Below, piece after piece: positions 1 to 11,863 of a DNA stretch of 64,000 nucleotides (positions within the stretch are counted from its first letter, which is position 1; each line of letters opens with the position of its first letter). Source of the DNA: Campylorhamphus procurvoides (taxonomy: Eukaryota > Chordata > Aves > Passeriformes > Dendrocolaptidae); assembly GCA_013396655.1 (NCBI GenBank), contig WBMV01003161.1, positions 4,190,415 through 4,254,414 on the forward strand, read 5' to 3'. A program made the translations under genes and the position numbers. The notes under the pieces were generated by a model. That model had not been told where the DNA came from, ran no database searches, and worked only from the letters and a program-made list of their open reading frames with translations.

Positions 1-57
1 CTCTTTCTCCCCTTTACCTCCCTCTCTTTCTCCCTTTTCCCCTCCTGCCTCTCCTTA
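1..57. repeat. Polypyrimidine (CT-rich) low-complexity tract
   Basis: The first 57 bases are almost only C and T, with repeated ctctttctcc/ccctttt units. The tract lies inside what I infer to be intron 1 of ARL6IP5. No exon or splice site is visible in it. Confidence 0.6.
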
Positions 58-2690
58 AACTAAACCGGTCTCGCTTAAAAACGCAGGAGGTTGCAGCCTC
101 CCTTGTGGAGAGGGGCCTCGAGAGGAGCCGTGTTTATGACTTATTTATTTGCTGGTTGTCGGGGTCTCACAGATTTGAGGGCTTCCTGTTGCCTGCCTGT
201 CCCACGGGCTGCTGTTCGAGCCCTTTGGCCGAGGGAGAGGCTGCAGTGCCCGGGGCTGGCAGAGGGCAGAGATGGTTTGTGTGTGGAAAAGGAGCCGCAT
301 CCTGCTCAGCAAGCTGTACTTACTCCTGAGCTGAGCACTGGGGCTGTGCACGCTGAGACACGCTCTGCTTGGGATGTGCAAAATGCAGAGAGAAATTCTG
401 CCCTCTTCAAGGCAGGACCATCTGCTGGGATGATGTTGTGTCAGGCCCAGCTTTCCTGAAGAGAAGTAGGAAATAACCTTATAATCATCTGAATCAAAGG
501 CTGTGTGACTCTTCTTCAGGTATTGCTTTGGCATCTTTGGTCAGAAAGCTCTTAAGCAAGACATGCAGCAGAAGCTGATGATTAAGCTTTTAATATGGAA
601 ACTGGAATACTCCACTCTTCTCAACAAACTGCGCAAATGCTTAAATTGGAGAATTGCCCAGCCACTAGGCCAGAGTGGTTTGGGCTGAAGTACATTTTAT
701 CTTTTATGTTGCAGAATCTTAAAATTATTCCTCTAAATCCATTTTTTGGGGGGGCTAAGCTTTCTGCATCCTGTTAAGGCTTTTGAAGCTGAAGTTTACC
801 CAGCATCTAAATTGATGGAGATTTTCTGGCTCGCTGGGAGCTTTGGCCTGTGCTCTGTGGAAGGACAGGCTCAGAATCCTACTTTTTATTCTTGATGCAT
901 ATGATGGTTAAGGGTTAAGCATAGTGGCATAGGCTTTCTGCTTTTTGATTTGTTGGGGATATGCAGCAGTGAGCTTTACAGACTACAAGGCCGGTAAAAT
1001 GAAACTTCCATGGTCATGCTCTTCTCATACCACATTGTTCTAAACTTCTGTGTTCATTTACCCTTGTAGCAGCACGATGCTGTAGCCACCTCTCAATGAG
1101 TAGGTTAATCACAGTTTCACTGGAAGGCAAGCTCTTCTGCACAAGAAGGCTGGGAAGAAAGTATAAACAATTTTGATATCTCCAGTCAAAAAAAGGATAG
1201 CAGAGGCTTTTATGCACTCTCCTGAGTTCCTTCTTTTGAACTCCTGATTGCTTTTCTTCCAATCAAGGGAGATTTCTCACTCATTTACTTCCCACCAATG
1301 TGCTGAGGTGGGAGGTGGAAGAGGAAGAGAGCCACAGGAGATGGGAACTAATATCAGAACTGCAATTCTAATACCTTGATATTGAGTAATAACCCTCTAA
1401 GTTGAAAACAGGGATGAGTAATACCTGGAATGGGATCTTGACCTCAACAGAGAAAACTATACATTTATTTTAATAGAAGCATTTTTCATTTGGCCAGGAG
1501 ACTTTGGGAGAAAGGTAAAGAAAGTTCCTGATAAATTTAAATAGATGACTAAGTTGCCTTACACTTAATTCTGTACGGGGCAGGAATCCCTGAATGATAA
1601 ATGATGAATCATGGCTTTTTAGGAACTCCAGGGTTGTATACAGGCCTAAGGGCAGGATTATTGAAATCTGTAAGGTAGTGGTCTTCCTGTGATCAAAACT
1701 AAATTTAGCCCACGACCAACTCTGCCTGTTCTTAAACCTTCTAATTATATAGACAGACTTGTAATGCAGAGATAATATTTTCAGCTATTGCAATACTTGG
1801 TAGCTGTGGTTGCTCTGGGCTGACTCAGAAATTGTAGCCTAGAGCTCTCCTGATACTGGAGATACAGTGCTTATTGCCACAGCTTTAGTTTTCTGCCTCC
1901 CCTACAACAACGCTGACCTCTTCAGCCTTTTTCCCTCTCTCTACAAGGTACGGAAAAATCTTACCATGAGCATAGTGGAATTGCAATGATCTCTACTGCA
2001 TCGTGTCCCTGCCTTTCTCCGTCCATTTGCCTTCTCCCAAAGCTACTGTTACGTGTAAATGAAGTTCTGGGCTTTGTTTTAATGTAGATTTTACTTTCAG
2101 CCTGCAGGCCTGGGTGGAAAATAATAAATCAGTGAACAAAAAACTAAAACTCCTGAATTAGTGCCACTCCACAAATACAGGCTGGTGGTAGCAGCCTTGT
2201 CTCTTCCACGGTCCCTCCCTGCAAATTCCTTTAAGAAGAATTTTTGTGCTTTTTCTTTTTTTTTCCCCCTACAACTCTGTTGCAGTAGATTGCTGATAAA
2301 AACAAGATCTTTACAAAATTGTGCCCTTTCTCCCACTGAAAGAGGATCTGGACTCTCCATTCTTACCCTGAGCCAGGGCCCTGTCACTGTGAGCCCTGTT
2401 GGGATCTTTATTAAAATCTATGCCTCCAGTGCCTCCCACAACAGCTTGAAACTCCCCTCAAACAGTCAATTTGGTTAATAAGTGGAATTTGTCTGTTCTT
2501 CCACCTACTCCAACAAGAAGGCCTCTCTGTCATGTAATTCAGACTTAACTACTTAAATTAATGTCATTTCTTCTAGGCTTTTGTTGCTATGTACTTGCTA
2601 AAAATTAGCTTCTAAATCTGACAGTTTTAAAAACCGTGCTGGATTTCAGAGTGCTGCATCTGTGTGATCATCAGAGTGCTCATTCTCTTC

Positions 2691-2718
2691 TGAAATAATG
2701 CTCTTGAAATAATGCTCT
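2691..2718. repeat. Perfect 14-bp tandem duplication
   Basis: The unit TGAAATAATGCTCT occurs at 2691-2704 and again at 2705-2718 with no spacer and no mismatch. This is a small local duplication in an intron. No function is suggested. Confidence 0.85.
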
Positions 2719-5700
2719 CCTTGCAGCCTGAGGATCGATGTCTGTTTCCTTTGCCATTTTTTAAAAACATGTACTCTCCTTCTGTATGACCCCAGCAATC
2801 AATGACTGCCTGTCTTTTTTTCTTCCTTTTTTTCCTCCCCCAGACCACTGCCTTGGCTACAGTGCCTGTAGTGATTCCCTTTGTGGAAACAAAAACTCCA
2901 GAGCAGCAAAACTTTTAGTTTCTCTCATGCCTGATGAAAGATTAAGAATGAGCGAGCAAAACCCTTATTTTTAAAATATATGTTGCATAATAATATTAGT
3001 ATATAACTTCATAAAGTTCTGGCAGTTCTACAAGACGGAATCTGTGTCCTGTTCTCAAAGGAATTCAAATGAACAGTAGGTACAGAATCATTGCTAAATC
3101 CATGGATGCTGAGGGCTGTCACCTGGAACAACATGCTATTTATGTGCTACATCTCATTACAGCTGTATAACTTCAGTGAAGCTCAAAGTACAGGGAGAGA
3201 GGCAGAACTTCATCTTTCAAGTTATTTAAATTAATACAAATGAGAAGGGAAGCATTTTAGTGCTCTAACCTTCCCACTGCTTGGACTGTGGTGGAGCAAA
3301 AGGCCTTCTAAAAGGGAATTTTCATGCTTATTTAATGCAACAGCCTAACTGAGCTGTTCTAAGTTCAAAAATTGTGCTTCTTGATGAGTGCCAGTCTCCT
3401 ACTCAGTGCCTTTGTTCAGACTTGCCTGGTCACATGCAGAAGGAACAGATGTGACAGCAACTGCTGAATAATCACCCCAATACAGTCATCTAAAAAGGAG
3501 CTGATTTGAGGATAGAGCTGTGCTGCTTTTGCTTTTTATGTGGCCTGTCCTATTTCTGGGCTTGTGCTGCTGGAGGCTTCTTGTCCTGCACAAAGGATGT
3601 GTCTTGCCAAGCTCTTTTTCCCAACACTGCAGCTGGGTGTCCTCCCCATCTCCTGCTGTAACGCTGTGCACAAGTGTGCAGGTATGAAACAACCTGACAA
3701 GAAGAGGTGATGTGGTAACTTACTGAAAGCAGAGCTTTTTGGGCTTCCCTGAACTTACATGAGAATTCTAATTTGTGCATGCATGTAGGACAGAGCCTAG
3801 AAACATGAATCTAGTTTAAAAAAAGAAGGTATTTCATCTGTTTCTGCTGGCCAGGGGGAGCTGCCAGTACTTCTTCCCACACAACTGCACCCCCAGCATC
3901 TCTGCTCTCCTGAGACTGCTTCCATGAATACAGAGTGTCCTGCAGCCCTACTTGGCACAGGGCAATGCCTGTGTCCCTGCAGCTGGGCAGGCTGTTTCTT
4001 TTATTTATTTCCCCTGTCTCTTTACTTTGTCTCGAGGCAGATACTGCAGGAAGCCTGGTCTCTGCAGGGCAGCAGGGGTGCAATGGCAAGTCCCACTGCA
4101 ACACAGCTGAAACTGAATCCAGGGGATGGCTTTTCCTTGTCAGTTTGTCCTGCCTGTACTGAAGTCACAGCATCCTACCAGGGTTGTACCTTGTCCACCA
4201 CAGAGAGCAAAGAAGGAGATCATCCACACAGGGTGCTCTGGGCCATTGGCACACCCAAATGCCATCAGTCCTGCCATACTAGCTCCTTTCAGGGTCATGG
4301 AAGTTGGTGGCTTTCATGTCCAACCTTAAGAGTTTTTCCTCCCCTATGTCATCTGAGCAGTGTAAACTCAAGTCACCACACCACTGCCATGCTGATGGTT
4401 ATGTGCATTACATTTTTAGGTATTTGAGAGGTCTCATAAATCCCTGCTGAAGGGAACTATATTTAGAAAGTATCTTGTAACATACTTAATGGCTGGTCGC
4501 CTACCTTGTCTCTGCAGCTTTGAAAGACTTCCAGCCTCCTTACCTGAGCGTGAATTTATCGTGATGTGTTCTGACTTCTGTATAAATAAGGCCAATGTTG
4601 GTGGTGATTTCTAGGGCTGTGACACAGCTGTCTTTTTCCCCAGGCCCTGATGTTCTAAAATAACATGTCCATGTTTTTTCCTTTCTGGTGTTTAGTTATT
4701 GTGTTATTGAAAGCAGCATGCCAACAGATCTGAGCGAAATGATAACGGAGGTCTGCCTTCCCGAAAAATGCTGTTGCTGGAGAAGAATTTTCTATATATG
4801 AATTTCTTGGGTAATCTTGGATGGTGCTGTAAATTATGCTGTGGGCGAGTCAAGCAATAAAGGGGAGCTTGGCATATGACACCCTATCCAGTACTGCAAT
4901 CACCAGCAGTTAAATCTGTGGACACATGGCTGATGATTTGAATACCGGTTTTCAGTGGCAACTGCAATGGCCATCTGTGTTCATGTAGCTCTGAATGCCT
5001 TCACTTGATACTTCTGTTCACTGTTCCCTTGTACACGTTGGAATGCAGCCCACTTTAGAAAACATGTAATTCAAATCACTTTCCTCAGGAAAGTGGGATC
5101 TTCTGAATGCATTGTACCCCCACACACTCCCCTTTATATCCCTTACAGCCAGTCAGTTCTACAGAACCTGTGTAATACCAGAAAGAAATGTAGAGCAGAG
5201 AAGTTTTTGGTTTCTTCCTTATAAATATGGAGGGATAGCTCTTCATCACAAGTTTTTGAAGTTGTAATAGGAGTAGAGGAAAGAGCAGGAAGATAAGGCT
5301 TGGAGAGCATTTACGAGGCATGTGGAAAATGCACAGTGGAGCTCTGCCTAGCTCTTTGTTCCTTCCAGGATTATCTTGTCTCTGGATGTGTTAGCAACAA
5401 AAAATTCTTTGCTATGAGTTGTCTGAGTAAATTTGGCCTTTTCTGCTCCAAGATAGCTGTGATGTGGAGGTGACTTCTACTTTAAGAATCTTGTATGCCC
5501 AGTAGTGTGTATATAAACCAGGCACTAGTGTGGTCCAGTCATGAGTCACCCTCCTTTTCCTGCTGCAAAGGAGCACAGATGAAACTGATTTCCTTCCAGA
5601 GCAATGCTGTTCACTTTTTCCAGCCTGGAAACTTTAGATTGACAATTCAAAGCTAAATATAATCTGGCTGGCTACAGGGAGTGACTCAGATGCAACAAGC

Positions 5701-7151
5701 AAGTCTGCCCTATCACCACTTCCAAAAAGCCCTGTTGCCTTTTTTTGAGGAGCAGAAGCAGGTGGGGAACTAGTCTGAATTTTAATCTTTTTCTGTCCAG
5801 TTGTGTTGTCTCCTGTTGGCACAACTAACTTAAAGAATCAAGAGCAAGTCCTTGCTCTGAAATAATTCTTGGGGGTCCTTCCTTCTCTGGGGAAATGTTC
5901 CCTGGCACTGCAGGTGGAGTGTTGACATACCAGCACATTTCTTCTGCCCATGCCGGATATGAAGCACAGACCACAAACCATGGCATCCTCCTCAGCAGTG
6001 GGGTGGAGTGGTGAATCACTCTGCCTGTTAGCTTTGGAACAGCAAGACATGCTGCTAAGTCTACCAGAGAAAATCTTGAGTATGTCTGGCTTTATCGGGG
6101 TGGTGCTGAGCTGCTGCCATAGTTGTAATTGCTCAGAGCCCTCAGCTGCCGTGTAACCAGATCAGTGCAAGTACAAGCCAGTACATCAGAATGCACATGA
6201 AATCATATAACTTTTTACTATAGAAGTGAAATATCACAGAGCCCTGACTTTATGTGAGTACAGAAACAAGCTCATCAAACTCATTCCTGAAAGTTTGACT
6301 GAACAAGCACTTGGGCAAGTGGTTTTGAGCAGGTGATGTTCTTGTGCTGGTCCAAAAAAGGGACTTGCTGTTTATAGTCCAAAGCTGATGCACTTGATGG
6401 CTTGGTTTGCTTGGAAACTGATAACAATAATAGAACACAAACCTCATCAGTGACTCTCTTGCAAGGCCTGGCTCTCCTTTCTGAAAGCCTTTATCCCATA
6501 CTCTAGTTCCTTCTGACTTTCAAGCATCTGTTGTGCAGATGGTGGTGAGCTCCTTCAGCAGGTTCATACAATTCTTTTGTTTGGTTGTAAACCGGGAAGA
6601 GGATTTATTCAGAAATGAGAATACTGAGTAAAGGAAGTTACTTCACTATTTCTCCTACCTTTCCCATTTTGCAAACCTAGACAAGATACTATGAAAAGCT
6701 AGTTCATCTGAAGGCCTCAACTGAGCCTGGTTTTGCCATATGGAGGGAAGAGATTAGTCCCTTGGGCAACTGTTGGCTTCATCTTCTCTCTGGCTATGCT
6801 AACTCTGGCTATGATATCAAATGAGCTGATGCACGGGTAGGAGGGGTCCTGGTGGGAAGTGCTTCTCTGATAAGGTGCTGCAGAAACTCATTAGTTTGAG
6901 CTAAACTCAGGAAGGGAACATAAAGATGATCTAAACTCAGTGCTAAGGGTTTCTTGTTCAGTTGCACTTGCTGCTGTATTTACCTTCTGCTAAAGACCTT
7001 GGTAAAGGTCTTGACAGCTGCAACTGCCTACTCAGTGGCTTACCTCCCTGGTAACGTGACTACTGAGTGAGCTGTTCCTCTGTGCACCCAAGTCATGAAG
7101 GCTCTGAAATTGAACATTTTTTTGTTTTGTTTTGTTCCCTCTTCTCTCCAG

Positions 7152-7369
7152 GTTTCTGAGTCCCCTGAACATGGTCATTGGTGGTACTGTGGTGGTGCTG
7201 GTGTTCCTGGGGTTTGTGTGGATGTCACACAACAAGGATATACTCCGCAAGCTGAAGAAGCAGTACCCAACCACGTTTGTGGTGGCCATCATGCTGTCTA
7301 GCTACTTCTTGATCTCCTACCTGGGAGATGTCATGGTGTTCATGTTTGGGATCACACTTCCTCTCCTCT
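7152..7369 (+). CDS. ARL6IP5: ARL6IP5 coding exon 2
   Basis: The acceptor is tctctccag ending at 7151 and the donor is GTAAGT at 7370. The 218 bases are one base finishing a split Gly codon, 72 codons, and one leftover T. The exon carries the core transmembrane hairpin of the PRA1 domain, from FLSPLN to the ITLPLL segment. Confidence 0.95.
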
Positions 7370-7867
7370 GTAAGTAATTTTTCTCTTTTCTGTGGGGCTA
7401 GAGGAGTGTGACTTGAGCTTTTTCAGAGAAGTCTGCTGAGTCTAAATTGGCTGTTGCCTTTGCTATCTCTGTTTAAATGATCCCAAAACAGAACTGTGGG
7501 GGAAGGGACACAAAAGAGCACAATCCATCTGTAATGTTACAATTAAACGGGTACCTGTGGTTACTTAAGCAGTCATTGATACATCATCATCTTCTAGTGA
7601 TGTCATGATGCTGGACTGTGTCTTAAGATGAGCGCTGCAAGAACTATGCACTCCTTGGGCACTAACAATTAATGAGTGTGTTTCTGTCATGCAGTGATGT
7701 TTGTCCACGCTTCTCTGAGGCTCCGGAACATACAGAATAAGCTGCAGAACAAGATGGAGGGAATAGGTTTGAAGAAGACCCCGATGGGCATCATACTGGA
7801 TGCTCTAGAACAGCAAGAGGATAGTATCAACAAAATTGCTGACTACATATCTAAAGTGAAGGAGTAG
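7152..7867 (+). CDS. ARL6IP5: ARL6IP5 (PRA1 family protein 3 / JWA), C-terminal two coding exons
   Basis: Coding is 7152-7369 joined to 7695-7867; the N-terminal exon is outside the window. The joined frame gives 130 residues of the PRA1/prenylated Rab acceptor family, against about 188 residues in human ARL6IP5, so roughly 58 N-terminal residues are missing. The piece starts [11 protein letters not shown], has a hydrophobic segment, a basic loop ([16 protein letters not shown]), a second long hydrophobic segment, and a polar tail ending KVKE. The tail motif [15 protein letters not shown] is very close to the human protein. Known for the family: ARL6IP5 is an ER membrane protein that restrains trafficking of the glutamate transporter EAAC1 (SLC1A1) and interacts with ARL6IP1. 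It differs from PRAF2 by its longer C-terminal helix. It converges on LMOD3, as in human 3p14.1. Confidence 0.95.
7370..7694 (+). other. ARL6IP5: ARL6IP5 intron 2
   Basis: This 325-base intron has a GTAAGT donor and a TCATGCAG acceptor. It interrupts the Leu codon between exons 2 and 3. Nothing else is recognisable in it. Confidence 0.9.
7695..7867 (+). CDS. ARL6IP5: ARL6IP5 terminal coding exon
   Basis: The exon begins after TCATGCAG and ends with TAG at 7865-7867. Two bases finish the split Leu codon, then 56 residues and the stop follow. It begins [11 protein letters not shown] and ends DYISKVKE, the diagnostic C terminus of ARL6IP5. Confidence 0.95.
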
Positions 7868-8991
7868 CAGCTGCAACATGGCATTCTTGCCTGTTGCAGG
7901 AGTGTAGTTGCTATTTACTATTGTTCAAGCTTGCTTTCAGTTTGTGTACAAAACAGGAAATGCATGTGGTTCAGGTTAATAGTTGCAGGATACAGGTATT
8001 CCAAGGTCTTCAGGGCTCCTCTAAGAACATAAGAGCAGCAACTTTTTTCTATTGTATAGCAAAATGTTCTGGTGTTTACACAAATACATACTAACTTAAT
8101 CATGTTTGCTTGTCTCTTCTTCTGGGGGTAGAGGAGGAAGAGATGGAAACCTATGGAATGCAGTCTCTCAAACTGTCTTGTAACAAATTTGTCTATTAAA
8201 TTAACGTCCCTTTCATCTCAGTTCTAAAAGATTGCAGTTTAGCCCAGTTATGCTGGGTAGCACCTTCAGCCTGGTGATGTTCAAGGTGAGCTAGAATGTG
8301 TCAAAAGTAGGTATCTCTTGCATCCTCCAAATCCCTCCTTGAATGGTATTACAGAGACCACATTGCCAGCTTAACTGGCAAGGGGTAAAACTGTGCAGTA
8401 TTTGTAATGAGTCTGGGTTCTGTCCTCACCTCACACTCCTTCTTTAGCAGCTGTGAAACAGTCTAAATAGATGTAAGCATGAAGAGTATACGTGGCACCA
8501 TGCCTGCCAGTTCCAGTAAAATGTACCTTTGCTCTCTCCAGAATCCTGATCTGTAGGAACTGCTCCTTTCTGCAGGAGAGCTAAACTTCCCCGTGTACCA
8601 GCTAAACTGTGGCCGAGCACAGGAGGAAAAGTTTGCAGATAGGTTGGATAAGCTGGGTTTCTACCCCATTGATGTTTTTAAATACTGCTACTTTAGGACT
8701 TACCTTGTTCTGCTTTAGTCTGTATAGGCTGGTTGTAGGTGGAGGCGTATGTGTGTAGTTGAGCGTGGGTCATCTTTTTCTTTCTTCTTAACCAGAATGC
8801 AAAGATATAAGTCAAACATGCATCCTTGGGCTCTGTACTTCTGGCACTCGTCAAAGGAATAAACTGGATTTCAGGTTTACAAGTAAAAGCAATAAATGTC
8901 AAGATACAGTTTTTGAAAACCCATTCCAAATTCATAAAGATATTTGCCTGTTAAAACTCCTGAAGCTGAGAGCAGTGGGGGGGAATTCTTT

Positions 8992-9004
8992 TATATATAT
9001 ATAT
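8992..9004. repeat. Short (TA)n microsatellite
   Basis: TATATATATATAT in the ARL6IP5 3'UTR, next to a G run. It is a short simple repeat. Confidence 0.7.
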
Positions 9005-9421
9005 TTTAACTTAACTGCCAGCTCTGATGGAATCATCTTGATAACAGGAGCTTGCTAACAATGTGGGGGAAGTTGTCCAGGTGATACTCCATTTCAAATA
9101 ATCTTGCATTTCTCTTTTCTAACCAAGTAGTTAATTTAACAAAGAGGAAGGATCCTTGAAGTTGAAGCTTTTATGTAACTTGCCATGCTGTTTTCATAGT
9201 GAACTGCATAGAAATCTGAACATGTCATTCCATTTAAGTGTTAAAGTGATCAGTATTTATCAAAAATGTCGGTATATTCCAGCTGCAGAGTCAATGACCT
9301 GTTCCTCACTTGTAGCGCATGGTCTTTGTTTTTTGAAAGCTGTTTCCACACTTAAAGAACATAGTAGCCTATGACTTCATTGTTACTGTAGAATTTTAAA
9401 AACTGCACAGTTACAACAAAA

Positions 9422-9427
9422 AATAAA
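9422..9427 (+). terminator. ARL6IP5: ARL6IP5 polyadenylation signal (AATAAA)
   Basis: Canonical AATAAA followed within about 25-55 bases by a GT-rich stretch (cttgtgcctgttcctgtggt), the usual layout of a cleavage/polyadenylation site. It is the last such signal before the convergent gap. Earlier copies at 8858 and 8891 are alternatives. Confidence 0.6.
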
Positions 9428-9445
9428 TTCTAATGATTTGAAACT

Positions 9446-11334
9446 GAAGCTTGTGCCTGTTCCTGTGGTTGGTGGAACTCCAGGAGGGGTGGTGGGAGAT
9501 CTGCTCTCACACTGCAGCTCGTGCCACAAGCCCGTGTTGGGGATTAAGCTTCTGTCTTTGACTGCTCTGTGCCTGTATTAGCTTTGTTGGGGCATGAGGG
9601 ACCTCTGAACTGAAATGTTGTGGCCTTGCTCTTGCATCCTTAAAAAATCCTGCTCAACAGAGGTGGAGTAGTTAAAGTATTTGTTCATGCTGTTCCAGTC
9701 TTATATAACTCAACTCTACTTTACTGGGATTTCACATTTCTTTTAATTACCTGAGAGGGATTTCTGCTCCTAGGATTACTGGGAGCTGTGCCTTGAGCAG
9801 TACTAGGAAGGCAGCTCTGGTTCAGTGAGACTAATGGTGTGATCTCTGCATCTGGCTGCCTCCCTGCTCCTCAGATCACTCAGGAGGCTGCTCAGTGGGA
9901 GAACACGGGTCAGAGCAGGGCTTCACAGATCCTGCTCTGCACACACTGGTAAGACATGCTTGGCAGCTTGTGGGAGTAGCAGCAATTTGTCCCTGGCACC
10001 TTGAGCAGGAGATAGTAAAGCACTATATTTTCTTTTGTGCTTCCCTGTCCCTGCTGCTGAAGTCTGAGCTGCACTAGCCTGGCCTTGATGCCAGTCTGGA
10101 GAGCAGCTGCCTCCAAGAGCTTTCTGGGGGAGTTGCTTTTTGCATTTGCTGCTGTGCTCCATACAAGGGCTTGGTTAGAAGTACCAAGCTCCTTCCCTTT
10201 CTTGCTCTTACCCCTTACAGAAAGAGGGTGCTGTATGAAATGAGTGCAATGAAAGTGTTACTTCCATTTTTTATGTCTCTGCTATGCAGAAGTGGTTCTT
10301 CCTTCCCCCTTACATGATAGTTAAAAGCTACTTGCTCTGCCTTAGGCAATACATTAACTGGGTTTCCCAAGTCTGGGCATTAGAGTTGCAAACAGAAGCA
10401 GAGCCTGAGAAGGAGCTTTACAGGTTTGGAAGATAAGAGCTTGGAAAGAAACCACATGATAGATCCAGGAAGGACAAGGACACATGAAAATTTGAACTAA
10501 TGATAGTAGAGACTACCTTGGATTCAAAGAGGTCCTGGACATTGCTGATACTACAGGACTATTACAATAAAAGTGGAAAGGGGGAGCAGGGTGGGACTGG
10601 GATTTAGCTGCTAGAGGAAGGTTGCTAAGAGTTAGCACTCAGGGACTAACTCACCTGAAGGAAATCCTGCCAGGAGCTGCAAAGCTGTGCCTTTGGATCA
10701 ACTATCAGCTACAGAAAGGCAGGGGAGCTGCATTTTGGCCTTTGTTCTTTCCCTATGCCTTATAGCTTTAAAAAATAAAGAAAACCCCCCAAAACTGCTC
10801 TCTTGTGGATGTATTTTACAAGAGTGTGACTTACCTGTAGCAGCTTTACAAAAAAATGCAACCAAAAATATCCAATATCATAAATGTTGAGGAGAAAAAA
10901 AAATCACAAAAATATTAAGGAAAAACTGAGTTGTGTAGACGCAGCTTTTAGCCCCTCATATCCAGCCCTGCCAGGGGTGTGACACACTACTAGGAATTAC
11001 AGGAGGAATTATGAGTTTCCTAAAACCCTAATAAAGGGAGAAGTAAGGCTCATCCTCCTGCCACAAAAACTCTGTAGAGAAAAACCTGAACCCACACTTC
11101 AGTGCACTCCAAGGTGGCTGCAATTAAGGAATACATTAAGACAGAGGTGAATCATGGGGAGTGAAGATCACAGCTCTCAAAGCAGAGTGTGCATCATCTT
11201 TTATATGCTGATCAGGTACAATACCCACTGGAGTGTATTCTGAAATAGAGCTTGAAACCATCCAAGCGAGGTGTTCATCGTTCCAGAGCAGTCCTTCTGT
11301 CTGTGAGCATCTGGTTAGTGATACAAGTGCTGCA
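9446..11334. other. Convergent intergenic gap between ARL6IP5 and LMOD3
   Basis: About 1.9 kb separates the inferred 3' ends of ARL6IP5 (+) and LMOD3 (-). There is no conserved coding frame, RNA gene or recognisable repeat. An A-rich stretch lies at about 10755-10925. Confidence 0.6.
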
Positions 11335-11836
11335 CACATCTTACTGGGAGAGCTTTATTTCATTTCTGTTTCCTTAGCCTAAAAAATGAAGCTGTATACA
11401 TGGAAACCAAATACATTTCTCACGGACGAGAGAATAATAAAAGAGCATGTGTGTGAAAAGAAAGATAAAGCACAGCGTGTTCCTGCAGAATCTGGCAGCA
11501 GAAGGACAATGTGGAAGCAAAGTAGTTTGCTGACAAACTAGAAAGGCAAGGTTATTGATGCCTCTGAGAAAATACTCCCACAACAAACTGAAGCCTCGAA
11601 TCCACTTGGCAGGCAGATGGCAGTGGGATTGTTTGATACCTGATGGAAATGCTTAGCGCTGAGTTTTCCCATGCCAGCCATTTCCACCACACTTATAAAA
11701 GTGTGTATCGCAAGCTTTGTTCCCAAAGAGTTGAATATACCACCTGGGTTCTGCAGAAAACATCTGCTGAAACTGTCGTAAGCAGAACTTAAACAGTCCT
11801 TATTCCAAGTTGTTTTCTTCAAGTCAGTCTGGTCTC
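11335..11836 (-). other. LMOD3: LMOD3 3'UTR
   Basis: On the - strand this runs from just after the LMOD3 stop (11837-11839) to shortly beyond an AATAAA signal at 11354-11359. The length, about 0.5 kb, is inferred from that first signal. Confidence 0.6.
11354..11359 (-). terminator. LMOD3: LMOD3 polyadenylation signal (AATAAA on - strand)
   Basis: TTTATT on the + strand reads AATAAA on the - strand, about 480 bases after the LMOD3 stop codon. It is the first canonical signal downstream of the terminal exon. Confidence 0.55.
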
Positions 11837-11863
11837 TCACTCCAGCTGCTTTGGCAACGGCAC
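11837..11863 (-). CDS. LMOD3: LMOD3 coding exon 3 (nine codons including stop)
   Basis: On the - strand the acceptor ccttatccag is followed by the codons for VPLPKQLE and TGA. Mammalian LMOD3 ends with a very similar LPKEL-type tail after the WH2 motif. The phase matches exon 2 exactly (both phase 0). This exon is far too short to show up as a long open frame, and an unrelated frame overlaps it. Confidence 0.88.
   Translation of the reverse strand: MPLPKQLE

Larger units (their letters stand above)
1..7151 (+). other. ARL6IP5: ARL6IP5 intron 1 (3' part), no gene seen
   Basis: About 7.1 kb of non-coding sequence precedes ARL6IP5 exon 2. It has no coherent coding exon on either strand and no sequence that looks like the family's N-terminal exon, so exon 1 should lie left of the window. 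It contains the CT tract at the left edge and a perfect 14-base tandem duplication at 2691-2718. It ends with a T-rich run containing TTTTG repeats (about 7118-7137), which serves as the polypyrimidine tract of the exon 2 acceptor. Confidence 0.75.
7868..9445 (+). other. ARL6IP5: ARL6IP5 3'UTR
   Basis: About 1.6 kb of AT-rich sequence follows the stop codon, up to the last good polyadenylation signal (9422-9427) and the GT-rich stretch after it. Upstream AATAAA copies at 8858-8863 and 8891-8896 could give shorter 3'UTRs. A short TA repeat lies at about 8992-9004. The exact cleavage site is an inference. Confidence 0.65.
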
